A stretch of DNA of 58,112 bases from Flavobacteriaceae bacterium (GTDB lineage Bacteria; Bacteroidota; Bacteroidia; Flavobacteriales; Flavobacteriaceae): the NCBI GenBank assembly GCA_014239275.1, contig JAAZZF010000001.1, positions 1 through 58,112 on the forward strand, given 5' to 3'. The position numbers and the translations under genes were made by a program. Positions 29,580 to 39,555 of this stretch are shown in pieces. Numbering within the stretch: the stretch's first letter is position 1; each line of letters opens with the position of its first letter. The notes beneath the pieces were generated by a model. It had not been told where the DNA came from. It saw only the letters and a program-made list of their open reading frames with translations, and ran no database searches.

Positions 29580-30716
29580 TTATTTTATAGCTGAGCAGCC
29601 TGACATGGTTCTTATTTTTACAACTTCAGTTGGTGGAAGTTTTTTATTTCGTAATAATAGCTCAGAAATCATATTTTTTGTTATTGTATTAAAAGCATTC
29701 TCAATAATTGAGTTCTTTTGAAGAGAAGCGGGTCTGCCTATATCGCCAGCTTCTCTAATACTCTGAATTAAAGGCACTTCACCTAAAAAAGGAACTTTTA
29801 AATCAATTGATAAATTTTTTGCACCTTCCTTTCCAAATAAATAATATTTATTTTTTGGTAATTCTTTAGGAGTAAAATAAGCCATATTTTCTATAATTCC
29901 CAAAACTGGAACATTTATATTTTTTTGCTTAAACATTGAAACACCTTTTCTTGCATCAACAAGAGCTACATTTTGTGGAGTACTAACTACGACAGATCCT
30001 GAAATTGGCAATGATTGCATGATACTTAAATGAATATCACCAGTTCCGGGAGGCAAGTCTATTAATAAAAAATCTAAGGTTCCCCAATCCGAATCAAATA
30101 TCATTTGTTTTAATGCTTTAGAGGCCATTGGTCCTCTCCAAATTACTGCTTGATCAACTTTTGTAAAAAATCCAATAGATAAAATTTTAACACCAAAATT
30201 TTCTATGGGCTTCATTTTAGATTTGCCATTAATTTTCACAGCAAGAGGTTTATCTTGTGCTACATCAAACATGAGGGGAATTGAAGGGCCATAAATATCA
30301 GCATCTAAAATTCCTACAGAAAAACCCATTTTATTCAAAGTAATTGCCAAATTGGCTGTAACTGTTGATTTTCCAACACCACCTTTCCCTGATGAAACTG
30401 CTATTATATTATTAACATTTTCTAAAACTTCATTCTCATTAAAAATAGTTTCATTTAATATTCTAGCAACTTTAAAATTAATTTTTATTTCAAAATTTTG
30501 TTTGTATTGAGAAATAATGGCATTCTTAATTAAAGATTTTATATAATTTTTTGATTGTAATGTAGGATTTGTGATTTCTAAATCAATAATAATTTCTTTA
30601 TCAAAAACTACAACATTAATAACTGAATTATTTGATATAATATCTAATTTTTCGCCTTTAAGATGAACAGTTTTTAAAAGAGATGAAATTTTATCTTTTG
30701 TTGGTTTCAAAATCAA
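29580..30716 (-). CDS. Mrp/NBP35 (ApbC) family Fe-S carrier ATPase
   Basis: IIAVSSGKGGVGKSTVTANLAITL; FLLIDLPPGTGDIHLS; VVSTPQNVALVDARKGVSMF. Confidence 0.95.
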   Translation of the reverse strand: MILKPTKDKISSLLKTVHLKGEKLDIISNNSVINVVVFDKEIIIDLEITNPTLQSKNYIKSLIKNAIISQYKQNFEIKINFKVARILNETIFNENEVLENVNNIIAVSSGKGGVGKSTVTANLAITLNKMGFSVGILDADIYGPSIPLMFDVAQDKPLAVKINGKSKMKPIENFGVKILSIGFFTKVDQAVIWRGPMASKALKQMIFDSDWGTLDFLLIDLPPGTGDIHLSIMQSLPISGSVVVSTPQNVALVDARKGVSMFKQKNINVPVLGIIENMAYFTPKELPKNKYYLFGKEGAKNLSIDLKVPFLGEVPLIQSIREAGDIGRPASLQKNSIIENAFNTITKNMISELLLRNKKLPPTEVVKIRTMSGCSAIK

Positions 30717-30753
30717 ATTAATTTTAATTGCAAATATAAGCTTATGAATACAA

Positions 30754-31089
30754 TTATTTTAATTCAAATGATGGGTCCCAAAAAATATTTATAAAATTTA
30801 CAATCTTATCATTTTTAATTTCAATACCCTCACTTTCTAATAATTGCTTCATCAGATTATTACCAAAAAAATGATTTTTACCACTTAAAAGTCCTATTCT
30901 ATTAACAACTCTATGTGATGGTATATCTTTAATAACGTGAGAAGCATTCATAGCCCAGCCAACAACTCGTGCACTTTTTTTAGTTCCTAAATAATTTGCT
31001 ATTGCACCATACGTCGAAACCCTTCCATAGGGTATTTTATTAACTACAGAATATACCTTTTTAAAAAAATCTGATTTTTTTTTAGTCAT
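30754..31089 (-). CDS. MGMT family alkyltransferase-like (ATL) protein lacking the alkyl-acceptor Cys
   Basis: VYSVVNKIPYGRVSTYGAIANYLGTKKSARVVGWAMNAS...IPSHRVVNRIGLLSGKNHF; PSHR in place of PCHR. Confidence 0.9.
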   Translation of the reverse strand: MTKKKSDFFKKVYSVVNKIPYGRVSTYGAIANYLGTKKSARVVGWAMNASHVIKDIPSHRVVNRIGLLSGKNHFFGNNLMKQLLESEGIEIKNDKIVNFINIFWDPSFELK

Positions 31090-31768
31090 TTTTATAATTA
31101 AAACTAAAACTTAAATAAGAGATATTTTTATTCTCTTCTAAAAATAATTTTTCATAATGAGTTTTAATATCTAGAACCTCCATAGGTGCATTATTGTTCT
31201 TATAGATATCATGATTAGAAAATAGAGGCTTAATATTTGAATTTTCTAATAAACCTAATGTATATCCGTGAAGAAATTCACTATCAGTTTTAAGGTGAAT
31301 TACACCATTTTTATTTAAGATTTTTTTATAAAGTTCTAAAAAAACAGGGTTTATTAAACGATGTTTTCTTCTTTGAAACTTTATTTGAGGGTCTGGAAAA
31401 GTTAACCAAATTTCATGAATTTCATCATTTCCAAAAACATATTCAAGCAATTCAATTTGCGTTCTTAAAAAAACTACATTTTCTAATTTTTCATCTATTG
31501 CGGTTTTTGCTCCTTTCCAAAATCTTGCTCCTTTGATATCTATTCCTATATAGTTTTTATTAGGATTTAGTTTAGCTAAATTAACTGTATATTCACCTTT
31601 TCCACATCCAAGTTCTATAATTATTGGGTTATTATTTTTAAAATATAAGGAATTCCATTTGCCTTTTAGTTTAAAAAAATTTGAAATTAATTTTTTTCTA
31701 TTTGGCTGAATTACATTTGAAAAACTTTCGTTTTCTATGAATTTTTTTAATTTATTTTTACTTCCCAA
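31082..31768 (-). CDS. trmB: tRNA (guanosine(46)-N7)-methyltransferase
   Basis: IIELGCGKGEYTVNLAKLNPNKNYIGIDIKGARFWKGAK; IWLTFPDPQIKFQRRKHRLINPVFLELY. Confidence 0.95.
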   Translation of the reverse strand: MGSKNKLKKFIENESFSNVIQPNRKKLISNFFKLKGKWNSLYFKNNNPIIIELGCGKGEYTVNLAKLNPNKNYIGIDIKGARFWKGAKTAIDEKLENVVFLRTQIELLEYVFGNDEIHEIWLTFPDPQIKFQRRKHRLINPVFLELYKKILNKNGVIHLKTDSEFLHGYTLGLLENSNIKPLFSNHDIYKNNNAPMEVLDIKTHYEKLFLEENKNISYLSFSFNYKND

Positions 31769-31806
31769 CTAATAATTATTTAAGAATAAAACAAACTTAA
31801 AAATAA

Positions 31807-32859
31807 TTAATTTGATTTTTCTAAAGTAAAGGAAAATTCAGAACCTACACCATAATCACTTTCTACATATAGCTTTTCATTATGAGCATCTACTATATGC
31901 TTAACAATTGCTAGGCCTAAACCAGAGCCTCCCGTTATTCTGTTACCTGAATTATCTACTCTATAAAATCTTTCAAAAAGTCTATTAAAATGAATTTTTT
32001 GAATACCACTACCATTATCAGTAATTCTAATGATGATTTTATTTTCAGTAATGCTTTCAATTGTAACTTCAGAAGTTCCAGATTCTTTTCCATATTTAAC
32101 GGAATTCTCTATTAAGTTTGTTAAAACTTGATGAATTTTTTCTTGGTCAGCAATAACATTAACTGATTTAAATTTTGAGTCCAAGGAAAAAGAAATTCCT
32201 TTTTTATTAGCTTGAATTTCTAACATTTCAAAAACATTATTTACTAATGAAATAATATTAAAAGTTGATTTTTCTAATTTTAAATCGTCAGACTCAAGCT
32301 TTGTTATTAAGTCTAGATCTTTGACAATAAAGATCAACCTTTCTATTGATTTTTCAGCAATTTTAAGATACTTTAAATTAACATTTTTATCTTTTAAGGC
32401 GCCATCAATTAGAGTTAACAAATAGCTTTGTGATGTAAATAAAGGGGTTTTCAACTCATGTGCTAAATTTCCAATAAAATCTCTTCTGAAATTTTCTTTT
32501 TCCTTCATCGATTTAATTTCGGTCTGACTTTCTTTTGAGAACCTCTTAAGTTGCTCAACTAATTCGCCCATGTTAGTTGAAACTAAAACATCCTCTGTTT
32601 CTTGCTGATTAGGCACTAAATCATTGTATAAGTTTCTTATTTTTTTAAATACAAAAGATTCTAAATAAAAATAAATTATAAAAAAATAAAGGGTAAATAA
32701 CATAATTGTCAAAATCAATAATTCTACTACGTTATTAACCAATAATAATGATATATTAGAACTATATGCATTAAACAAATAAATTGCTATTAGGGTAATA
32801 ACAGATAATATAATTGACAATACAAGAGCCTGAAGCTTAGATTTATTGAATGATGGCAT
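31807..32859 (-). CDS. Sensor histidine kinase (PhoR-like)
   Basis: Two N-terminal TMs; NLAHELKTPLFTSQSY H-box; ITDNGSGIQKIHFNRLFERFYR; GGSGLGLAIVKHIV. Confidence 0.92.
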   Translation of the reverse strand: MPSFNKSKLQALVLSIILSVITLIAIYLFNAYSSNISLLLVNNVVELLILTIMLFTLYFFIIYFYLESFVFKKIRNLYNDLVPNQQETEDVLVSTNMGELVEQLKRFSKESQTEIKSMKEKENFRRDFIGNLAHELKTPLFTSQSYLLTLIDGALKDKNVNLKYLKIAEKSIERLIFIVKDLDLITKLESDDLKLEKSTFNIISLVNNVFEMLEIQANKKGISFSLDSKFKSVNVIADQEKIHQVLTNLIENSVKYGKESGTSEVTIESITENKIIIRITDNGSGIQKIHFNRLFERFYRVDNSGNRITGGSGLGLAIVKHIVDAHNEKLYVESDYGVGSEFSFTLEKSN

Positions 32860-32863
32860 AAAG

Positions 32864-33562
32864 TCATTGAGTGAACTTATAGCCCACCCCTTTTATAGTT
32901 TTAAAATACGAATCTCCGATTTTTTCTCTTAATTTTCTAATATGAACATCAATTGTTCTGTCACCGACTATTACTTGAGAACCCCATACACTATTCATGA
33001 TTTCATCACGAGTGAAAACTTTTCCTGGTTTAGAAGCTAAAAGAAATAATAATTCGAATTGTTTTCTAGGGAGAGTTAAATCTTGTTTATCTTTTACAAT
33101 TTTATATTCATTTCTGTCTATAACCAAATTATCCATCTCTAATTTTAGAGTTTTATTTTTTCCATAATTTATTCTCTTTAAAATTGAGGCAATTTTTTTT
33201 AATAAAATTTTAGGTTTTACAGGTTTTGAAATATAGTCATCTCCACCAGCATCAAAAGCTGCTATTTGAGTAAAGTCTTCACTTCTAGCACTTAAAAAAA
33301 TTATCATAGTATTATCTAACGAAGGAATTCCCTTGATTTGAGAACAGGCTTCAATTCCATCCATTTCTGGCATCATGATATCTAATAAAATAATTTGTGG
33401 AATAAATAATTTGGCTTTTTTAATTGCTTCCTTTCCATTAGCAGCACTCTTAACTTCATATCCAGCTAAAGAAAGGTTATACCTTAAAATTTCTACAATA
33501 TCAGGATCATCATCGACAACTAAAATCTTAGGAAGAATAGACATTTCAATAATTTTATTCAA
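32864..33562 (-). CDS. OmpR/PhoB-family response regulator
   Basis: ILVVDDDPDIVEILRYNLSLAGYEV; LLDIMMPEMDGIE; winged helix GKVFTRDEIMNSVWG...VDVHIRKLREKIG. Confidence 0.94.
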   Translation of the reverse strand: MNKIIEMSILPKILVVDDDPDIVEILRYNLSLAGYEVKSAANGKEAIKKAKLFIPQIILLDIMMPEMDGIEACSQIKGIPSLDNTMIIFLSARSEDFTQIAAFDAGGDDYISKPVKPKILLKKIASILKRINYGKNKTLKLEMDNLVIDRNEYKIVKDKQDLTLPRKQFELLFLLASKPGKVFTRDEIMNSVWGSQVIVGDRTIDVHIRKLREKIGDSYFKTIKGVGYKFTQ

Positions 33563-33651
33563 AATTAATTATAATTATATTTTAAATATATTACTCAACA
33601 ATAAGTTAATAAAAGCTCAAAATTAAATTTACAACGTAATTTAATAGTGTA

Positions 33652-34644
33652 TTGATTAAATTTGAAATTAAAAATTTGAATCCATTTAAAATTAAATCTG
33701 AATTAGACTTTAAATCAAAGGCGATTGCTTTATTTAAAAAGCAATACAATAATAATTTAGTTTATAATCAATACTGTAAGTTATTGAAAATAAAATCAAC
33801 AGAAGTTAAAGAATTAAATCATATTCCATTTTTACCAATTCAGTTTTTTAAAACTCATAAAATTGTTTCTAATAAAAATAAAATTTCACATATTTTTAAA
33901 AGTAGCGGAACAGAAGGAAATAAAAGTATAAACTATGTCTCTAATATTGATAATTATATTAAAAGTTTTAGAAGATGTTTTGAAATGTTTTATGGTCAAA
34001 TAAAAAATTATGTTTTTTTAGGGCTTCTACCTTCTTATATAGAACAAAAAAATTCTTCCCTTGTTTTTATGGTTGATAATTTTATTAAAACATCTAATCA
34101 TAACGAAAGTGAATTTTACTTAGATGACTATAAAAAATTATTCTCCGTTTTAAAAAAGGCAAGAAACGAAAAGAAAAAAATAATTCTTTTTGGGGTTAGT
34201 TACGCTTTACTAGATTTTGCTAAAAAATATCCTATTACAATAAAAGATTCAATTGTTATTGAAACTGGAGGAATGAAAGGAAGAAAAAAGGAAATAACTA
34301 GAGATGAGCTTCATTTTAATCTAAAAAAAGGGTTTGGCACAAAACATGTTCACTCAGAGTATGGGATGACAGAATTATTCTCTCAAGCTTATTCTTTTAA
34401 AAATGGAAAGTTTCAGAATCCACCTTGGATGAAAACACTTATAAGAGATATAAACAATCCTCTAATGGTTTCAATTATTGGCAAAGGGGCTATAAATATA
34501 ATTGACCTTGCAAACGAACATTCTTGTGCTTTTATAGCTACTGATGATATGGGAGAAGTTTTTAAAAATCAATCTTATACAGTAAGTGGAAGACTTACCG
34601 AAACTGAAATAAGAGGTTGTAACTTAATGTTTAATTACAATTAG
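33652..34644 (+). CDS. LuxE-family acyl transferase/acyl-protein synthetase-like protein (TTG start)
   Basis: IPFLPIQFFKTHKIVS...HIFKSSGTEGNKSINYVSN; IETGGMKGRKKEITRDELH; HSEYGMTELFSQAYS. Confidence 0.82.
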   Translation: MIKFEIKNLNPFKIKSELDFKSKAIALFKKQYNNNLVYNQYCKLLKIKSTEVKELNHIPFLPIQFFKTHKIVSNKNKISHIFKSSGTEGNKSINYVSNIDNYIKSFRRCFEMFYGQIKNYVFLGLLPSYIEQKNSSLVFMVDNFIKTSNHNESEFYLDDYKKLFSVLKKARNEKKKIILFGVSYALLDFAKKYPITIKDSIVIETGGMKGRKKEITRDELHFNLKKGFGTKHVHSEYGMTELFSQAYSFKNGKFQNPPWMKTLIRDINNPLMVSIIGKGAINIIDLANEHSCAFIATDDMGEVFKNQSYTVSGRLTETEIRGCNLMFNYN

Positions 34645-35919
34645 AAAATAATTCTTTTTTCCTCTTTGTGCTAAAATGTATTTATCACATATCAAATTTG
34701 ATATTGATAATCTATCCGTATCCTTTATTTTATCCTTATTAATTGAAATAGAATTTTCTTTAATAGCTCTGTTAATTTCTGATTTTGAGGATAGAAACCC
34801 TGCTTTATAAAGAAATTCTTGAATAATTGGATTAGTATTTAGATATTTTAAAGATACTTTAGTCTGGGGAACACCAGAAAAAACATCTAAAAAAGTCTTT
34901 TCATCTAATAAACTTAGGTCATTAGATGTTGATTTTCCAAACAAAATATTAGATGCAATAATTGCCTTTTCTAAATCATCATCAGAATGAACTAGTCTAG
35001 TCAAGTCTGAAGCAATTATTTTTTGTAATGATCTATGATGGGGGTTTTTCTTGTGTTCTTTTATAAATTTTTGAATTTCCTCTTTAGAATAAAAAGTAAA
35101 TATTTTAATGTACTTAATAGCATCATCATCAGTAATGTTAAACCAATATTGATAAAATTTGTATGGGGATGTTCTGTTTTTATCAAGCCAAACATTACCC
35201 TCCTCCGTTTTTCCAAATTTAGTGCCGTCAGTCTTAGTAATTAAAGGGCATGTTAAAGCAAAAACCTTTTTGCCTGTTTTTTTCCTAATTAACTCCGTTC
35301 CACTTGTAATGTTTCCCCATTGGTCACTTCCTCCCATTTGAAGAATACAATCTTGGTTTTTGAATAAATGATAAAAATCATAAGCCTGTATAATTTGATA
35401 TGTAAATTCTGTGAAAGACATGCCTTCTTTTGAGTCTTTACTCAGTCTCTTTTTAACAGAATCCTTAGCAACCATGTAATTTACAGTCAAGTGTTTTCCA
35501 ATATCTCTTATAAAATCTATAAGCTTAATACTTTTAAACCAATCGTTATTATTACAAATAGCAGCAGCATTTTTATCTTTTGAATCAAAATTTAAAAATT
35601 TTGTAAGCTGAGATTTTATTCCATTAATGTTTTTTTCTAGATCAGCCTCACTTAATAAATTTCTTTCAGCCGATTTTCCAGATGGATCTCCTATCATTCC
35701 AGTTGCACCGCCTATTAAGACTATAGGTTTATGTCCTGATTTCTGGAAATGCATTAATATTAAGATCTGTACAAGACTTCCTATATGCAGTGAATCAGCT
35801 GTAGGATCAAAACCAATATAACCTGATGATGAACTTTCTAATAATTTTTCTTCACATCCAGGAATAATGTCTTGAAGCATTCCCCTCCAACGTAGTTCAT
35901 TAATAAAGTTCTTTGACAT
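34624..35919 (-). CDS. tyrS: Tyrosine--tRNA ligase
   Basis: YIGFDPTADSLHIGSLVQI; GGSDQWGNITSGTELIRK; TKTDGTKFGKTEEGNVWLD; C-terminal S4 domain. Confidence 0.97.
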   Translation of the reverse strand: MSKNFINELRWRGMLQDIIPGCEEKLLESSSSGYIGFDPTADSLHIGSLVQILILMHFQKSGHKPIVLIGGATGMIGDPSGKSAERNLLSEADLEKNINGIKSQLTKFLNFDSKDKNAAAICNNNDWFKSIKLIDFIRDIGKHLTVNYMVAKDSVKKRLSKDSKEGMSFTEFTYQIIQAYDFYHLFKNQDCILQMGGSDQWGNITSGTELIRKKTGKKVFALTCPLITKTDGTKFGKTEEGNVWLDKNRTSPYKFYQYWFNITDDDAIKYIKIFTFYSKEEIQKFIKEHKKNPHHRSLQKIIASDLTRLVHSDDDLEKAIIASNILFGKSTSNDLSLLDEKTFLDVFSGVPQTKVSLKYLNTNPIIQEFLYKAGFLSSKSEINRAIKENSISINKDKIKDTDRLSISNLICDKYILAQRGKKNYFLIVIKH

Positions 35920-35992
35920 AATACAAATTTTAACAAATATATACCTCTAAAATAAAAGAAAAAAGTAATTCAAAAAATAGTACATTAGAGTT

Positions 35993-36994
35993 ATGATTTT
36001 AGTAACAGGCGGAACAGGTCTAGTTGGGTGTCATTTATTATTTTTACTAGTAAACAATAATAAAAAAGTTTTAGCCCTAAAAAGAAAGAGCAGCAATTTA
36101 GAAAATGTAAAAAAAGTTTTTTCTTCATACTCTAAAAATCACAAGGAATTATTTAATAAAATAAATTGGATAGATGGAGATATTAATGATTTAGAAAGTC
36201 TTTCAATTGCTTTTAAAAATATCAACGAAGTATATCATTGTGCAGCATTCATTTCCTTTGATAAAAAAGATTTGAAATCTATGCAAAAAATAAATATTGA
36301 AGGAACTGCTAATATAATTAACTGCGCTTTAGATTTTAAAATTCAAAAATTATGTTACGTTAGTACAGTCGCTGCAATTGGTTTAAGCACAAGTAAATTT
36401 ACTGATGAAAATACTGAATGGATAGATAGTAAAAATCCATATGCTCAAACAAAAAAAAGTGCAGAAATGGAAGTCTGGAGAGGTATATCAGAAGGTTTAA
36501 ATGCTGTGATTGTAAATCCCGGGGTAATAGTTGGAAGTGGTTTTTGGAAAAGAGGAAGCGGAGCTTTTTTTACTCAAATAAGTAGAGGAATGAATTATTA
36601 TCCTATGGGGAAAACTGGTTTTATTTGTGTTAAAGATGTTGTTAAAATAATGTATGAACTAATGGAAAAAAATATATTTTCTGAAAGATTCATTCTGGTG
36701 GCTGAAAATTGGTCTTTCAAAGAATTTTTTACAAAAGTAAGTCTCTCTTTAAATCTAAATCCTCCAAAGAAACAAGCTGGAAAGATTTTGATGGAAATAG
36801 CTCTTATATATGATTTTATTGTAAGTAAAATAAAAGGAAAAAGAAGAAGATTAAATAGAGCTTCTATAGAATCATCTAATTCTTCTACTCATTATTCTAA
36901 CTCTAAAATTTCATCAAAAATTAATTACAATTTTAAAAAAATTGAGAAATCAATTGAAGAAACTTGTTTAATATTTAAAAATCAATTTAATTGA
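35993..36994 (+). CDS. NAD-dependent epimerase/dehydratase family protein
   Basis: ILVTGGTGLVGCHLLFLLV; VYHCAAFISF; NPYAQTKKSAEMEVW. Confidence 0.9.
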   Translation: MILVTGGTGLVGCHLLFLLVNNNKKVLALKRKSSNLENVKKVFSSYSKNHKELFNKINWIDGDINDLESLSIAFKNINEVYHCAAFISFDKKDLKSMQKINIEGTANIINCALDFKIQKLCYVSTVAAIGLSTSKFTDENTEWIDSKNPYAQTKKSAEMEVWRGISEGLNAVIVNPGVIVGSGFWKRGSGAFFTQISRGMNYYPMGKTGFICVKDVVKIMYELMEKNIFSERFILVAENWSFKEFFTKVSLSLNLNPPKKQAGKILMEIALIYDFIVSKIKGKRRRLNRASIESSNSSTHYSNSKISSKINYNFKKIEKSIEETCLIFKNQFN

Positions 36995-37370
36995 AATTTT
37001 TTAATGAATCTATTCTTTTTTTAGTATGAATTTCCAAATCTTTAGAGAGAGAATCTTTCAGAAGTTTTAACTTTATTTCTAGTTTTGAATATATTCTTAA
37101 ATATAGCTTAGGATTTGACGCATAATAAAAATTACTTTCAGAAAAAATTGTCGAATCAATTTTATGCTTTTTAAATAGTAATGTATCCTTAATATTGTAA
37201 TAATTTAATTCAGATCTATTTCTAAAAGCTCTACTTGAATTAATTATATTAATATCAAATAAAAAGTTTACCATTTGTTCCTCAGACATTAAGTTTTGAG
37301 GTACGTTCTTTTCTTTATTACTACATGAAAATAGTGTTGTTAAGACTAACAGGATAATTGTTTTTTTCAT
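36987..37370 (-). CDS. DUF4296 domain lipoprotein
   Basis: Lipobox TLFSCSNKE; PQNLMSEEQMVNFLFDINIINSSRAF pattern; adjacent to dihydroorotase. Confidence 0.8.
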   Translation of the reverse strand: MKKTIILLVLTTLFSCSNKEKNVPQNLMSEEQMVNFLFDINIINSSRAFRNRSELNYYNIKDTLLFKKHKIDSTIFSESNFYYASNPKLYLRIYSKLEIKLKLLKDSLSKDLEIHTKKRIDSLKNFN

Positions 37371-38704
37371 CTGTTAAATATTAATTTTTTACCATGTAAC
37401 ACTGGATCAAACTTTCCATTATTATATGCCAACTTACCATTAATAAAAGTATGTGTGACTTTTGAATCAAATACATAATTTTCAAATGGTGACCAATTGC
37501 ATTTATATAGAATATTATTTTTTTCCACTTTCCAAGACTTATTTAAATCAATTAATACTAAATCTGCAAAATACCCCTTTCTAATATATCCCCTATTTTT
37601 AATTTGAAATAAATCAGCAGGATTATGACACATTTTAGTTACAATTTTTTCTAAAGTAATTTTATTATTAAAATAATGCTGTATCATTGAAACTAATCCA
37701 TGTTGAATTAGTGGTCCACCTGATGGACATTCCAAATATTTTTTTGATTTTTCTTCAATTGTATGTGGAGCATGATCAGTTGCAATTACATCTATTTTAT
37801 CATTATTCAAAGCTTCCCATAGCGCTTCTCTATCATGTTTTGTCTTTATAGCTGGATTCCATTTTATTAATGATTGTTTTTCATTATAATCTTCATCAGA
37901 AAACCATAAATGATGAATACATACTTCTGAAGTAATTTTTTTATCTTTTAAATAGATATCATTCCTAAATAAAAGAGATTCGCTTTTAGTAGATAAATGA
38001 AAAACATGAAGTCTAGCTCCAGTCTGTTTTGCCAATTTTATAATTTTTATTGTTGATTCTAAACAAGCTTCTTCAGATCTAATTTTAGGGTGGTATTTAA
38101 AAGGAATATCATTTCCATACTTAGATTTATAATGATTTAAATTTTTATTTATAATTTTTTCATCTTCACTGTGTACTGCAATTAAAAGATCTGTTTTTTC
38201 AAAAATTTCTTTTAGTACATTTTGATCATCAACTAACATATTTCCAGTTGATGAACCTAAAAACAGTTTTAATGCAGCTACATTTTTAGTATCTAGTTTT
38301 TTAATTTCTTCAATGTTATCATTTGTTCCGCCAAACATAAAAGAGTAATTAGCATATGAATTATTTTTAGCTATTTCAAATTTATTATCAAGATCATTAA
38401 TCGTTGTGGTTTGTGGAATTGTATTTGGCATCTCAATAAAAGATGTGACCCCTCCAGCTATTGCTGCCTTTGATTCTGAATTAATAGTAGCTTTATGAGT
38501 TAATCCTGGCTCTCTAAAATGCACTTGATCATCAATTACACCAGGAATTAAAACTTTATTACTTGCATCTATTAATTTGTATTGACTTTCAAATGGAATA
38601 TTGTGTGCTATATCACTTATAAAATCTCCTTTTATTAAAATATCAGATTTAAATATTTTACCTTCATTAATTATCTTAGCATTTTTTATCAATATATCTG
38701 ACAT
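37367..38704 (-). CDS. pyrC: Dihydroorotase
   Basis: VLIPGVIDDQVHFREPGLTHKATINSESKAAIAGGVTSFIEMPNT; DVIATDHAPHTIEEK. Confidence 0.92.
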   Translation of the reverse strand: MSDILIKNAKIINEGKIFKSDILIKGDFISDIAHNIPFESQYKLIDASNKVLIPGVIDDQVHFREPGLTHKATINSESKAAIAGGVTSFIEMPNTIPQTTTINDLDNKFEIAKNNSYANYSFMFGGTNDNIEEIKKLDTKNVAALKLFLGSSTGNMLVDDQNVLKEIFEKTDLLIAVHSEDEKIINKNLNHYKSKYGNDIPFKYHPKIRSEEACLESTIKIIKLAKQTGARLHVFHLSTKSESLLFRNDIYLKDKKITSEVCIHHLWFSDEDYNEKQSLIKWNPAIKTKHDREALWEALNNDKIDVIATDHAPHTIEEKSKKYLECPSGGPLIQHGLVSMIQHYFNNKITLEKIVTKMCHNPADLFQIKNRGYIRKGYFADLVLIDLNKSWKVEKNNILYKCNWSPFENYVFDSKVTHTFINGKLAYNNGKFDPVLHGKKLIFNR

Positions 38705-39441
38705 TATTTTTTGTTGTTTTTATAAAAGTAACTTAAGATTTTTAATTTAATTAATCCAAAAACAGCTTCAAATATTATATTTCCATTCATTTTAGATTCC
38801 CCATGAATTCTATCTTTAAAAATTATTGGAATTTCCAAGATTCTAAAGTTATTTTTATAAGCCTTAAACTTTAGTTCTATTTGATATGCATAACCATTAA
38901 AAAGAATTGATTTTAAATCAATTTTATGTAAAACTTCTTTTTTGTAACCAACAAAACCAGCAGTTGCATCATAAACAGGTAAGCCAGTTATTATTCTTGA
39001 ATAAACAGAAGCACCATATGAAAGTATTATTCTACTTAATGGCCAATTAATAACATTTATTCCTTTAACATATCTTGATCCAATAATAACATCACAATTT
39101 GAATTATCAAGTTCATTTTGCATTCTAACTAAGTCTTCTGGATTATGAGATAGATCTGCATCCATTTCAAAAATATAATTGTAATCCCTATCTAAGGCCC
39201 AATTAAACCCATGTGTATAGGCCTTTCCCAAGCCTTCTTTTTTAATTCTAGATTCCAAAAAAATTCTCGTTTTATATGTATTAGTATATTCATTAACAAC
39301 TTTAGCAGTTCCATCAGGTGAATTATCATCAACGATTAATACATGAAAAAAAACCGATAGATTTATAATTTTGTTTAAAAGAATAGAAATATTCTCAAAT
39401 TCATTATAAGTAGGGATAATAACTATAGATTTAGACATCAT
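38704..39441 (-). CDS. Polyprenol monophosphomannose synthase-like family 2 glycosyltransferase
   Basis: SIVIIPTYNEFENISILLNKI; ILIVDDNSPDGTAKV...; IFEMDADLSHNPEDL; VIGSRYVKG. Confidence 0.92.
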   Translation of the reverse strand: MMSKSIVIIPTYNEFENISILLNKIINLSVFFHVLIVDDNSPDGTAKVVNEYTNTYKTRIFLESRIKKEGLGKAYTHGFNWALDRDYNYIFEMDADLSHNPEDLVRMQNELDNSNCDVIIGSRYVKGINVINWPLSRIILSYGASVYSRIITGLPVYDATAGFVGYKKEVLHKIDLKSILFNGYAYQIELKFKAYKNNFRILEIPIIFKDRIHGESKMNGNIIFEAVFGLIKLKILSYFYKNNKK

Positions 39442-39555
39442 TATATTTTATACAAAAATACAGTTTTAATAAAGTAATAAATATACTTTCAATTCAATAG
39501 ACTAAAATAATGCTAATTTTGAATTGTGAATGGATTAATTTTTTAATTATAATTT

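Noticed and set aside
35035-35821. Three plus-strand ORFs antisense to tyrS
   Set aside because: tyrS is unambiguous; the antisense ORFs overlap each other in different frames and look random.
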